In this document: in pieces, positions 31,701 through 42,344 of the stretch
How positions within the stretch are numbered: position 1 is the stretch's first letter
Layout: each line of letters starts with the position of its first letter
DNA from: Arion vulgaris
Taxonomy: Eukaryota; Mollusca; Gastropoda; Stylommatophora; Arionidae
Length of the DNA stretch: 64,000 bases
Assembly: GCA_020796225.1 (NCBI GenBank)
Contig: CM036755.1
Coordinates: forward strand, 85,383,803-85,447,802
Reading direction: 5' to 3'
Notes under the pieces: model-generated
Database searches by the model: none
Told to the model about the DNA's origin: nothing
The model's input: the letters and a program-made list of their open reading frames with translations, nothing else
Made by a program: the position numbers and the translations under genes

Positions 31701-34695
31701 GTTGTCTCTATCGTTACCTTCTTGCTTATCTCTATCGTTACCTTCTTGTTGTCTCTATCAGTTACCTTCTTGTTGGTCTCTATCGTTACCTTCTTGCTTT
31801 TCTCTATCGTTACCTTCTTGTTGGTCTCTATCGTTACCTTCTTGTTGGTCTCTATCGTTACCTTCTTGCTTTTCTCTATCGTTACCTTCTTGCTTGTCTC
31901 TATCGTTACCTTTTTGCTTGTCTCTATCGTTACCTTATTGTTTGTCTCTATCGTTACCTTCTTGCTTGTCTCTATCGTTACCTTCTTGCTTGTCTCTATC
32001 GTTACCTTCTTGTTGTTCTCTATCGTTACCTTCTTGTTGGTCTCTATCGTTACCTTCTTGTTTGTCTCTATCGTTACCTTCTTGTTGGTCTCTATCGTTA
32101 CCTTCTTGCTTGTCTCTATCGTTACCTTCTTGTTGGTCTCTATCGTTACCTTCTTGCTTGTCTCTATCGTTACCTTCTTGCTGGTCTCTATCGTTACCTT
32201 CTTGTTGGTCTCTATCGTTACCTTCTTGCTTGTCTCTATCGTTACCTTCTTGTTTGTCTCTATCGTTACCTTCTTGTTGTCTCTATCGTTACCTTCTTGC
32301 TGGTCTCTATCGTTACCTCTTGCTTGTCTCTATCGTTACCTTCTTGTTGGGTCTCTATCGTTACCTTCTTGCTTGTCTCTATCGTTACCTTCTTGCTGGT
32401 CTCTATCGTTACCTTCTTGTTGGTCTCTATCGTTACCTTCTTGCTTGTCTCTATCGTTACCTTTTTGCTTGTCTCTATCGTTACCTTCTTGCTGTCTCAT
32501 CGTTACCTCCTTGCTTGTCTCTATCGTTACCTTCTTGTTGGTCTCTATCGTTACCTTCTTGCTGGTCTCTATCGTTACCTTCTTGCTTTTCTCTATCGTT
32601 ACCTTCTTGTTGGTCTCTATCGTTACCTTCTTGTTTGTCTCTATCGTTACCTTCTTGTTTGTCTCTATCGTTACCTTCTTGCTTGTCTCTATCGTTACCT
32701 TCTTGCTTGTCTCTATCGTTACCTTCTTGTTGTCTCTATCGTTACCTTCTTGCTTGTCTCTATCGTTACCTTCTTGCTGGTCTCTATCGTTACCTTCTTG
32801 TTGGTCTCTATCGTTACCTTCTTGCTTGTCTCTATCGTTACCTTCTTGTTGGTCTCTATCGTTACCTTCTTGTTGGTCTCTATCGTTACCTTCTTGCTGG
32901 TCTCTATCGTTACCTCTTGCTTGTCTCTATCGTTACCTTCTTGCTTGTCTTTATCGTTACCTTCTTGTTGGTCTCTATCGTTACCTTCTTGTTGGTCTCT
33001 ATCGTTACCTTCTTGTTGGTCTCTATCGTTACCTTCTTGTTGGTCTCTATCGTTACCTTTTTGCTTGTCTCTATCGTCACCTTCTTGCTGGTCTCTATCG
33101 TTACCTTCTTGCTGGTCTCTATCGTTACCTTCTTGTTGTCTCTATCGTTACCTTCTTGTTGTCTCTATCGTTACCTTCTTGCTTGTCTCTATCGTTACCT
33201 TCTTGTTGGTCTCTATCGTTACCTTCTTGTTGGTCTCTATCGTTACCTTCTTGCTTGTCTCTATCGTTACCTTCTTGCTTGTCTCTATCGTTACCTTCTT
33301 GCTTGTCTCTATCGTTACCTCCTTGCTTGTCTCTATCGTTACCTTCTTGTTGGTCTCTATCGTTACCTTCTTGCTTGTCTCTATCGTTACCTTCTTGCTT
33401 GTCTCTATCGTTACCTTCTTGCTGGTCTCTATCGTTACCTTCTTGCTGGTCTCTATCGTTACCTTCTTGCTGGTCTCTATCGTTACCTTCTTGCTGGTCT
33501 CTATCGTTACCTTCTTGCTGGTCTATATCGTTACCTTCTTGCTTGTCTCTATCGTTACCTTCTTGTTTGTCTCTATCGTTACCTTCTTGTTGTCTCTATC
33601 GTTACCTTCTTGTTGGTCTCTATCGTTATCTTCTTGCTGATCTATATCGTTACCTTCTTGCTGGTCTCTATCGTTACCTTCTTGCTGGTCTCTATCGTTA
33701 CCTTCTTGTTGGTCTCTATCGTTACCTTCTTGCTTGTCTCTATCGTTACCTTCTTGATTCTCTCTATCGTTACCTTCTTGCTTGTCTCTATCGTTACCTT
33801 CTTGTTGGTCTCTATCGTTACCTTCTTGCTGATCTATATCGTTACCTTCTTGCTGGTCTCTATCGTTACCTTCTTGCTGGTCTCTATCGTTACCTTCTTG
33901 CTGGTCTATATCGTTACCTTCTTGCTGGTCTCTATCGTTACCTTCTTGCTTCTCTCTATCGTTACCTTCTTGCTTGTCTCTATCGTTACCTTCTTGTTGT
34001 CTCTATCGTTACTTCTTGCTTGTCTATCGTTACCTTCTTGCTGGTCTTATCGTTACCTTCTTGTTGGTCTCTATCGTTACCTTCTTGCTGTCTCTATCGT
34101 TACCTTCTTGCTTCTCATCGTTACCTTCTTGCTGTCTAATCGTTACCTTCTTGCTTGTCTCTATCGTTACCTTCTTGTTGGTCTCTATTGTTACCTTCTT
34201 TGTGTCTCTATCGTTACCTTCTTGCTGTCTCTATCGTATTCGTTACCTTCTTGTTTGTCTCTATCGTTACCTTCTTGCTTCTCTCTATCGTTACCTTCTT
34301 GCTTGTCTCTATCGTTACCTTCTTGTTGTTCTCTATCGTTACCTTCTTGTTGGTCTCTATCGTTACCTTCTTGTTTGTCTCTATCGTTACCTTCTTGTTG
34401 GTCTCTATCGTTACCTTCTTGTTTGTCTCTATCGTTACCTTCTTGTTGGTCTCTATCGTTACCTTCTTGCTTGTCTCTATCGTTACCTTCTTGTTGGTCT
34501 CTATTTACTTCTATTGTCTCTATCTTCTTCTTGTTGGTCTCTATCGTTACCTTCTTGTTGGTCTCTATCGTTACCTTCTTGTTGGTCTCTATCGTTACCT
34601 TCTTGTTCGTCTCTATCGTTACCTTCTTGCTGGTCTCTATCGTTACCTTCTTGTTGGTCTATATCGTTACCTTCTTGTTGGTCTCTATCGTTCGT
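28799..34695. repeat. Large minisatellite, 24-bp unit, about 240 copies
   Basis: Units of 'gtctctatcgttaccttctt' followed by gctt, gttg or gctg. Plus-strand frames of up to 1250 codons (SIVTFLLV, SLSLPSCL or LYRYLLVG by frame) exist only because the unit has no stop and a period of 24. Frame changes at each small deletion, lack of a promoter or splice structure, and equal openness of all three frames argue against a gene. A degenerate island lies at 30250-30790. Indel-bearing units become common after 31000. Confidence 0.97.
30250..30790. repeat. Degenerate island inside the 24-bp array
   Basis: The periodicity is lost while fragments of the unit are mixed with family-E-like pieces ('ctcacgtgcagttcacctc', 'cctaagtttaatc', which also occurs at 28697). 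It may be the old core of the array or a second family E relic from which the right half grew. Confidence 0.6.
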
Positions 34696-34981
34696 TAGTT
34701 ACTATACGTCGCGATGTTGGTCTCATTCTTTAAATAAATAGTGCGTTGCCGTGAGCTTTAGATCGAATTATTCTTATGATGTGACTATTCTCTCACACGT
34801 TATTTCAAATATTAGATAGAGCAATATTTGAATTCTGTCCTTAAAAAAGTGAGTTTACTGAGCTCTTAGACATTTTATTTCACAAATTTTGAAAAACACA
34901 TTTTTAAAAACTAATAAAAACGTGTACTCTAAGCCTGGTAGTCAGTCTTCTTGAGGAAAGTGAGCACTTTCATACGTTCTC
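34696..34981. other. AT-rich spacer with array-related debris
   Basis: 'cacgttatttcaaatattag' (about 34797) resembles the 20-bp unit of 24957-25230. No other feature. Confidence 0.45.
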
Positions 34982-35092
34982 CATGATTCTCTCTCTCTCT
35001 TGCGTTCGCGTTCTCCATGATTCTCTCTCTCTCTTGCGTTCGCATTCTCCATGATTCTCTCTCTCTCTTGCGTTCGCATTCTCCATGATTCA
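34982..35092. repeat. Short tandem repeat, about 34-bp unit, 3.3 copies
   Basis: 'ttctctctctctcttgcgtt' with 'cgcattctccatga', very homogeneous. Confidence 0.92.
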
Positions 35093-35246
35093 TTAGTTGA
35101 GGAACGCTGGGAGTGTGCAGACTAGAATGTTAATGTTATAGTTCATACGATAAATGATATTTGTAGCTTTTATTTGTAATATTTTGTTTACCTCAAGATG
35201 AATGACGTTTCGGATTTTTAATTCTTGCTTTTATATTACTTTACAG

Positions 35247-35394
35247 AAATCATCTGAACCAACATTTAACAGCTTGCAGATGGAAACAACAATAGGAAAA
35301 GAGGAAACATTAGCACTTCAAGTTTCTAAGAGAGCATATTCTTTCCCTACAGGAAACGGAGAACTATTTACGAAAGATTCAAAACCATATTCTT
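35247..35394 (+). CDS. Internal coding exon, candidate exon 2 of the secreted peptide gene
   Basis: The acceptor 'tattactttacag' ends at 35246 and the donor 'tctt|gtaagc' begins at 35395, giving a 148-nt exon open in one frame (phase 0 start, phase 1 end). The translation begins KSSEPTFNSLQMETT and contains a dibasic pair in LQVSKRAYSFPTGNGELF, followed by TKDSKPYS. Lys-Arg is a typical prohormone-convertase site, so a peptide starting AYSFPTG could be released; I do not recognise such a peptide family. The phase-0 start fits the phase-0 end of the exon at 20809-20940. A decayed relative of its first 36 bases lies at 3875-3913. Reading through the donor meets a stop 60 bases later. Joining to the other exons needs transcript evidence. 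Confidence 0.55.
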
Positions 35395-35454
35395 GTAAGC
35401 AATCTCACATCGTATCATGTACATTAATTTATTTGATTATTTTAACCTGTTGAA

Positions 35455-35795
35455 GCTTTACCTGGATGTCCATCCCCCTTTGGTCCCAAACCCGTCTGAC
35501 TTCTTTTGTAGCCCTCTGAGCGCTGGATCACCATAGATAGTTGTCAGAGGTCAAAGCGACAGACGAAAGTTTCAAACCCCTCACGTCTTCTCCCAATCGA
35601 CCCCAGGACGAGGTCGGCTTGATTAGACAGGCCGGACTAAACCGAGGGTTCAGCGAGGTAGACCTGACAGGGATTCAGGTACTAAGTTTCCAAGGTCAGT
35701 TGAGAATCTGCATGATGATTACGCAAAACCCTTGCATATTGAACCCCAAAATGAAATCACGGCAGATCTGTGCAGAAAAAACCAGACTCTAGCAT
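35455..35795 (+). repeat. Unclassified mixed-GC segment
   Basis: Distinctly less AT-rich than its surroundings, with an open stretch at 35541-35792 (83 codons) that has no recognisable domain. Probably an old dispersed element; no second copy was found in the window. Confidence 0.3.
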
Positions 35796-35796
35796 G

Positions 35797-36184
35797 ATTC
35801 AACGAGCAAGACGGCGTCTGTAGACATATGAGAAGAAGGGGCGTGAGTGTTCAACGACACGGCGTCTTAGCATGAAAAGGATTCACGACAAGCGGCTCTT
35901 GCATTGTTCACAGCACGACGCGTCTGTAGACATAGAAGAAGTGATTCAACGAGCAAGACGGCGTCTGTAGACATAGAAGAAGTGATTCAACGAGCAAGAC
36001 GGCGTCTGTAACATAAGAGTCGTGAGTTCGAATCAGGCCTTCTGTCCGAGTAGTTTTCAGATCCTAGGATTTTGCGGAGTACGAGTTCGTGCTTGTGCAA
36101 TACTCTAGGCATTTCTACGGATAGGGACCTGAGCCATATGGGGTAAAACCCGGTGCAATGAAGTCAATCCTTCGGCTGAAATAT
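35797..36184 (+). mobile_element. SINE-A copy 3 with tandemly repeated 5' region
   Basis: 'cgtgagttcgaatcaggcc' (36021-36039) is a near-perfect B box. Downstream, 'tcctaggatt', 'gagttcgtgcttgtgcaat', 'gccatatggggtaaaaccc' and 'aatccttcggctgaaa' follow the order of copies 1 and 2. Upstream a 41-bp unit ('gattcaacgagcaagacggc' plus 'gtctgtagacatagaagaag') recurs four to five times (35797-36020), two copies being perfect. Confidence 0.7.
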
Positions 36185-36319
36185 AATAAATTAGCGAGAG
36201 AGTCAGAACGATGAACTGCAGATTCTTTCTCACTGTAAACCTAATCATATCGTAAGTCAGTCATTGATCCATCAGCCATACACTGTCATCATCGATCGTC
36301 CATCATCCATCTTCAATGT

Positions 36320-36630
36320 ACCATTATCAATGTACTATTATCAATGTACTATCATCCATCATCCATGTACTATCATCCATCATAAATGTACTATCATCCA
36401 TCATCCATGTACTATCATCAATCATCCAGTACTATTTTCAATATACTATCATCAATCATACATATACTGTCATCCATGTACTATCATCCATGTGTTATCA
36501 TCCATGTACTATCATCCTTATACAGTACTATCATCCATGTACTGTCATCCAGTACTATCATCATGTACTATCATCCATGTACTGTCATCCATGTACTATC
36601 ATCCATGTACTATCATTCATCATCCATGAG
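36320..36630. repeat. Tandem repeat, 14-bp unit, about 20 copies
   Basis: 'gtactatcatccat' units with variants (tcaat, gtcatcc) and insertions. Confidence 0.9.
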
Positions 36631-36639
36631 CTATTATTA

Positions 36640-37226
36640 AGGTATGGTTAAACGGGTATATTGAGATTTGAGTTATATATGATGGAAGTAATGCTTTCAG
36701 TATATACATAATGGTTAAATATGTCAGAAAAAATAATTATTGAAGGTAAATTTACAGTAGTTTTGATAAAATTTGCTGAAAAGATGTTATTTTGTGCTGA
36801 AAATTGTCAAATTAGCATACATCATCATGTGAAGATTTGTTAACAAATATTATAGATAGCTTAATGAAGCTAGGCGTATATGTAGGACAATGTGTTATGC
36901 TTATTCTGAACCACCAGTTATAGGATTAGAGCTCATATTAAAAAGTTATGCTTATTTATGTGAAATATATATTTTTGGTTTTTAAATTAAGGGTGTTGTT
37001 TAACATATATGACCACAAAAAGTAAAACATTGAAGCTGCTTCATTTCTCGTATTTCATTTGATGTCAATAATAGTTACCAACTTGTGTGCTAATTTTGAA
37101 GACAAACTGTCCATAACGTTTTGAGAGAGTACGCCATATGTAACTAAAATGTTTTTGGGTAAAAGTGATTTTGAGAAAATTGCAAAAATGTGACATACCT
37201 TGCTGGTTTTCAGATACAATATTTAT
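36640..37226. other. AT-rich spacer
   Basis: No gene or repeat recognised. It may be 3' sequence of the transposase relic on the minus strand that ends at 37227. Confidence 0.4.
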
Positions 37227-38245
37227 TTAATGAGCTCCTGCTGCATATGAGTCATCTTCAGGATATTCCTCAGCTGTCTGGATACTTTTTCGTGTTGTCC
37301 TTTTTGTCATGTTATCTATTTGATTCTCTTCTTCAGCTGCTATTACACGCGCTTGATCAAAACGTTGAAAAGCTGAAATACGGTAGTAGCCACCGCTTAA
37401 TCTGATTTATTCAGTACTTTTATCCTGATTAGTTCCCCTTCATTGTATACAATAATAGCAGCATTGGCAGAATTGGCAGCAACTTTATCTAAGAGTCTTT
37501 TACCCATCCTCTTCTGAACAATGCCGCAACATTCTAGTTTTCTAATTGCTTTACCGGAGTAGAAGGGTGACACCGACTCAGCAAATTATTTGTAGCTTTT
37601 AGAATCTTCATCTCTTAGAAAACCAGTGTATATTAGACAATGCTGCCTGACAGTTTACTCCAAGATTCTCCTTAGACCTACAGAAAACCAGTGTATGTTA
37701 GACAATGATGGCTGACAGTTTACTCCAAGATTCTCCTTAGACCTACAGAAAACCAGTGTATGTTAGACAATGATGGCTGACAGTTTACTCCAAGATTATC
37801 TTTAGACCTACATAAAACAAGTGTATGTTAGACAATGCTGGCTGACAGATCTCAAAGATTCTCTTTAGACCTCCAGAAAACCAGTGTATATTAGACAATG
37901 CTGGCTGACAGATCTGAAAGATTCTCTTTAGACCTACATAAAACCAGTGTATGTTAGACAATGCTGGCTGAGTTTACTCCAAGATTCACTTTAGACCTAC
38001 AGAAAACCAGTGTATGTTAGACAATGCTGGCTGACAGATCTCAAAGATTCTCTTTAGACCTACAGATTTCATTTGTCCTGCGCAATCAACATGATTTTTC
38101 TAGCAAGAGTTTTTGTGCTTCTTCTTTCATTCTATTAATTTATCGGGATCAATTTTCTTTCTCATCTTTGCGCATGAAACACAATAATTGAACAATACTT
38201 CTACATCAATGACTTTTGCTAGTGCTTTACACTAACACCCTGGAA
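37227..38245 (-). pseudogene. Mutator-like transposase domain, decayed, with internal tandem array
   Basis: Minus-strand translation, in order: VIDVEVLFNYCVSCAK (about 38215-38165), KKKHKNSC then KNHVDCAGQMKSVGLKRIFE (about 38130-38050), the array, then DEDSKSYK (in place of the usual GDGDSK.Y), IRKLECCGIVQKRMGKRLLD (about 37560-37505) and FDQARVIAAEEENQ with a stop at 37227. These fit the 'Mutator-like transposase domain' proteins common in invertebrates, whose hallmark blocks are C..NH.GSAG.ME, GDGDSK.Y and KLECVGHVQKRMG. The first Gly of GDGD is replaced, several stops occur, and the middle is interrupted by a 65-bp minisatellite whose period breaks the frame. The gene is dead. Terminal inverted repeats were not identified. 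Confidence 0.75.
37627..38075. repeat. Minisatellite, 65-bp unit, about 7 copies, inside the transposase relic
   Basis: The unit contains 'gaaaaccagtgtatgttaga', 'caatgctggctgacag' and 'aagattctctttagacctac'. On the minus strand the outermost unit continues the transposase reading (SVGLKRIFE...IHWF), so the unit is a tandemly copied piece of the transposase gene itself. Confidence 0.92.
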
Positions 38246-38682
38246 AACCTCTACGCATCCAGGATCCAGCGCAGGATACCGTCACTTTATCTGACTGTTC
38301 CGTTCTATTAATTGTTACAACAAGTTGAGACTATTGACAAATACAAATTTAATTTTCATGTTAAGTGTAAGATAGATTTGAATTGTAGAATTTAAAAATT
38401 AAGAACAATGTGGAGAACAATATGTTGATAAATAGGAAAGTTCTGGTGGTTTGAATTTTGTGAATATTTAATTAGGTAAACAAACCATTACCATACCATT
38501 TAAAAAAATTAGTTAAACTTACTTCCAAATAGAATTTTACAACAAGCAATGCATTATTGTATATAAAAATGAACATACTTTCAAGTGATGTTACAGAAAA
38601 AACACATACAATTTGTAAAACAAAATATGGTGCTGGTAGTTCAGCTGTAAGAAGTTTAAAACATGGGTGATATATTTTGTTA
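38246..38682. other. AT-rich spacer
   Basis: No feature recognised. Confidence 0.5.
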
Positions 38683-39080
38683 CTAGCTAATTAACCCGGC
38701 TTCGATCGGATTCGAAAACGTAGTTGACGGGAATTTAGATTATTTTATAAATTGTTTTAATGGTACTATTTTGTTTTAATTAGCAAAAATTACATAATTA
38801 TTATGTAAATTATATTTATTTCTAAATGAGAGCATGATAGTGAACAACATTCCTTGTTTTCCCGTCGTTTGCAAGCATATATAATCTGTTTCCACTTTCA
38901 ACTTTAGACATGCAACATATAAATGACCACGGTTAAAGAAGACATATATCATATTAATCCAGGCACATCGTTTACTACATGCACCTTTTAAATCTGCTCG
39001 TGTTGACCGGCCGGAACTATGTCAGTGCAGATTGCAATTTTACTGTCGTCCGCGGGTAACACTAATCTAAAGCCGTCTTG
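38683..39080 (-). pseudogene. Helitron helicase (PIF1-like) C-terminus and 3' end
   Basis: On the minus strand 38940-38905 reads NRGHLYVAC and, one frame over, 38903-38822 reads SKVESGNRLYMLANDGKTRN, VVHYHALI and a stop. Helitron replicase-helicases end with (H)GQLYVA.SRV followed by L.VLA.DGKT.NVVY.EAL, so this is the very end of such a protein carrying a single frameshift in the middle. About 140 bases further on the element ends 'gccgggttaattagCTAG' followed by T (38686-38683), matching the CTRR end and 3'-T of Helitrons. Upstream (39080-39400) reading is too eroded to assign. Confidence 0.75.
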
Positions 39081-39879
39081 AAACTGCTGACATAGCTTTG
39101 GCGTGTAAGTAGCATACGTTAATAGCTAATAACGTATTTTGATTCAGGGACGCAATCCATGCTTATGTGGTCATTTTAGTGATTATATCCCTTTAATTGG
39201 TATACCAACCTATCTTCACCCACGTGATAGAAAAGGTGGTAAGGCATCATACATTCGATTAAAAATTTAAAAAAATCTAATATTGATCCAATTTCGAAAC
39301 TGTTTCTTTAGTTGATCGAAACTTTTCAAGATAAAATTAATTTTGCAGAAAATATTGTGAATATTAGATGTAAACTGAAGCCGTGTATAGGGGGACACAA
39401 TCAGACACTAAGGAATATATTATAAGATAGAAGCATGCGCAAAGAAGTGTTTACCTCCTGACTGTTCTAATTAAAGAAGGAATGCTTAGTCTGCTTAATA
39501 TCATACAACACACATCAACTTACGTGATCAATGCTCTCTAGAATATGTCGAGTGACGCATGCGATAAACTGCTTTGTCATTTGTCTGCTCTCAACCTGTA
39601 ACCGATCAGAAATGATAACATGCTACAGTAAGACTTCAGATGAGGTACTGGAAAATGGTGTTTTCCTGTTTGTAAAATATTACAAGTAATCGTTTGTACA
39701 ATATTGTATCTTGCTAGAAAACATGCATACATGTTGGCCAAATTCATATGTCTCCCTATACACGTCGCGCAGACTTAACTTGGCATAATGTACTCTTGTT
39801 CTCGACGCAAACCCTCACAAATCATAACGAGTGTTGAACATGGTTGATTAAAACGAATCCAAACTAACAATAACATAAT
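39081..39879. other. Unassigned, possibly more of the Helitron
   Basis: No convincing domain on either strand. 39380-39700 has a more balanced composition but no open frame of note. Confidence 0.35.
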
Positions 39880-39888
39880 AAACTGCTT

Positions 39889-40090
39889 TTTTTCCGATCC
39901 AGAAGCACTTGAGCTTTTCAGCTCTTCGGCTCGGTGCCATGGACATCGTAACCCTTCGGTTCGGTGCCACGAACACCGTAAATCTGGGAATCTGTGGCTT
40001 TTTCTGCCATCCCACGGAATTGAACCTGTACACACAGAGGGATAGTCACCCGTAGTCCAACGCGCTACGAACACGCTGGGCAGACGGGCT
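39889..40090 (-). mobile_element. SINE-B copy 3 with target-site duplication
   Basis: Reverse complement carries the head 'gcgtagcgcgttggact'-like region, the B-box-like 'caggttcaattcc' and the tail 'cttctggatcgg' with an A run. The 9-bp aaactgctt stands on both sides (39880-39888 and 40094-40102), extendable to 13 bp with one mismatch. Minus-strand open stretches here are shadows. Confidence 0.88.
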
Positions 40091-40102
40091 AACAAACTGC
40101 TT

Positions 40103-40412
40103 AATAAACACATCTTTAAACCCTCCCCCTTCCTACGTATGTCTTGTCCAGCCCAGTTTAATTTCCAAGTCCGCTGACTGTCAGTTTAAATGTGTTATAT
40201 ATTGTCTATATCATCTAGTTATACTGGTTGACAGTAATCAGTTGACGTAGGTGTCACTTATCTACTACTGTAGTAACAGATACGCAAGTTGAATGTTTAT
40301 TAATGTCCTATATCATCATTATCTGGTTACAGTTAATCAGTTGACGTAGGCGTCCTTAATAATGCAGTAACTAATCACCAGTTTTCATTAGTCTATAACT
40401 TTTATAGCGTTA
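40103..40412. repeat. Spacer with an imperfect about 110-bp duplication
   Basis: 'cagt(t)aatcagttgacgtagg' occurs near 40230 and 40330, each after 'tatatcat', indicating a tandem duplication. Confidence 0.55.
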
Positions 40413-40414
40413 CT

Positions 40415-40875
40415 CATTTCATCTTAGAGTATGTCAAACATATATCTACCTTTTCTTGCGTATAACAGTTGTTACTAGTGGTTGACCAGTCATTTCATCT
40501 TAGAGTATGCCAAACATATATCTACCTTTTCTTGTCTATAACAGTTGTTACTAGTGGTTGACCAGTCATTTCATCTTAGAGTATGCCAAACATATATCTA
40601 CCTTTTCTTGTGTATAACAGTTGTTACTAGTGGTTGACCAGTCATTTCATCTTAGAGTATGCCAAACATATATCTACCTTTTCTTGTGTATAACAGTTGT
40701 TACTAGTGGTTGACCAGTCATTTCATTCTTAGAGTATCGTCAAATATATATCTACCTTTTCTTGCGTATAACAGTTGTTACTAGTGGTTGACCAGTCATT
40801 GCATCTTAGAGTATGTCAAACTATATATCTACCTTTTCTTGGTATAACAGTTGTTACTAGTGTTGACCAGTTATT
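40415..40875. repeat. Minisatellite, 76-bp unit, about 6 copies
   Basis: The unit contains 'catttcatcttagagtatgc', 'caaacatatatctacctttt' and 'gttactagtggttgaccagt'. Confidence 0.95.
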
Positions 40876-40914
40876 TCTCGATTTCACTTTAAATGAATTC
40901 TATCCATTTTGTGC

Positions 40915-41165
40915 CATTATTTTTGTTGTCTTCTAAATTCTATTTCTTCTTCTTTTCTTTACGTTTGTTCTTTACCACAATTTTAATCACTTGTGATATG
41001 TTTGATCATTCAGAAGTATACGGTGCACATTGGTTTGGTAGGCTACTAAACGCATAGCTTATAAGTTTGGACACGTGCTCCGATTTAGCCGACATGTGGC
41101 AGTAAGTGGTTTATTCTTCACAAATTTGGCCGTACCCTGGTGTTATCATTTTGTCATGTCTTGAT
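40915..41165 (-). repeat. Family D dispersed repeat
   Basis: Reverse complement shares 'gtaaagaataaaccac'-type sequence, 'tatgcgtttagtagcctac', 'atgtgcaccgtatac' and 'gatcaaacatatcacaa' with 24580-24840. Confidence 0.6.
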
Positions 41166-41399
41166 CATTTTTGTCTACAAATCTCGCTTGCATATAATAT
41201 GTTTGATACACAAGTTGAATTGAAGGGCGTCATTTAGTTTGAAAACTACAGAACTTGAAATGCCATATTAAATATAGAACAATACACGTTGATTTTATTT
41301 GAACAACTCTATGCATCCATTCTTGTTTAGTATCTCTTTTTTTCCCCTTCAAATTACTAACCAGATATGAAAACTGCTGTTTTATTTTCATCATTTTTA

Positions 41400-41680
41400 A
41401 TGTCAGTGGCGCCCGTGTGTTGCCTGGGCTTGCATGGGAGCAATTAATAGTAACACTGCCACCTACATGTCATGTCGTGAGAGGTGATTGAGGTAAGGAA
41501 CTAAGCAATCTACCATAGTAAATCAAAAGCGTTGTAGAAATCGGATGTGCTGGCCTACTTGTAAGAGCATAACTGTCACAACGTACAATCACTTTTGGGA
41601 TCGGATCACATACAAATCACAAAGATTGTGGTTAACAAGTGCTGGATATGGAGCGTTTGAAGAAGAAGATAAAAGTGCAG
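41400..41680 (+). repeat. Family D dispersed repeat
   Basis: Shares 'catgtcgtgagaggtgatt', 'gaaatcggatgtgctggcct', 'acttgtaagagc', 'acaatcac' and 'acatacaaatcacaaagatt' with the minus-strand copy at 56165-56445. A tandem array starts within 10 bases of its 3' end. Confidence 0.65.
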
Positions 41681-41684
41681 TGAG

Positions 41685-41915
41685 ATATATCTTGTCATAT
41701 GTGCTTATGACAATTTGTCATATGTATCTTATGACATTTGTCTAGGTGTCTTATGACAATTTGTCATGTGTCTTTATGACAATTTGTCATATGTGTCTTT
41801 ATGACATGGGTCATATGTGTCTTTATGACATTTGTCATATGTGTCTTTATGACATTTGTCTTATGTGTCTTCATGACATTTTCTTATGTGTCTTTATGAC
41901 ATTTGTCTTATCATA
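41685..41915. repeat. Minisatellite, about 24-bp unit, about 9 copies
   Basis: 'tcatatgtgtctttatgaca' plus 'tttg', with 'caatttg' variants at the left end. Confidence 0.9.
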
Positions 41916-42340
41916 TCTTACATTCAGTTAAATTATTGATGCCATGAATTGTAAAATGACTGTGTTTCTATGTACGTCTTGATTGTTTTTTCACAAAGCA
42001 ATGTGATCTGCAAAATTGAAACTTTACAGTGAATAGTTGATACACAGTGACTTCAGTTTCACCACTTCAACAATTTCTTAATATCTAGTTAATGTGTCCA
42101 CTTCAATCGACAGCGGAGTTAAAATACAACATTGCATTGCTACAGTTTCTAAAGTAAACTAGTCGCTTTGTCATTGTTAGTGCGGACTTATACACTGTGA
42201 ACCAGCATACACGCTTATCATTATTATCATTATTCATAACGCTTATTATTTTGTCCTGTATTCCATAACATGTGATAAGTATCTTCATTTAGCGCGGCAT
42301 CAATGTGTGTACAATGTATGAATTAGTTCAATCAAACCAT
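41916..42340. other. AT-rich spacer
   Basis: No feature recognised. Confidence 0.5.
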
Positions 42341-42344
42341 ACGT

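Noticed and set aside
30801..34698. Plus-strand open frames of 939 to 1250 codons in the CT-rich array
   Set aside because: They are translations of one 24-bp unit that lacks stops in all three frames. The frame changes at each indel, there is no promoter or exon structure, and the composition has no resemblance to a known protein family.
36210..36254. Possible 30-nt exon between 'aactgcag' and 'gtaagtcag'
   Set aside because: No pyrimidine tract precedes the acceptor, and the phase-1 reading needed to join the exon at 35247-35394 hits a stop.
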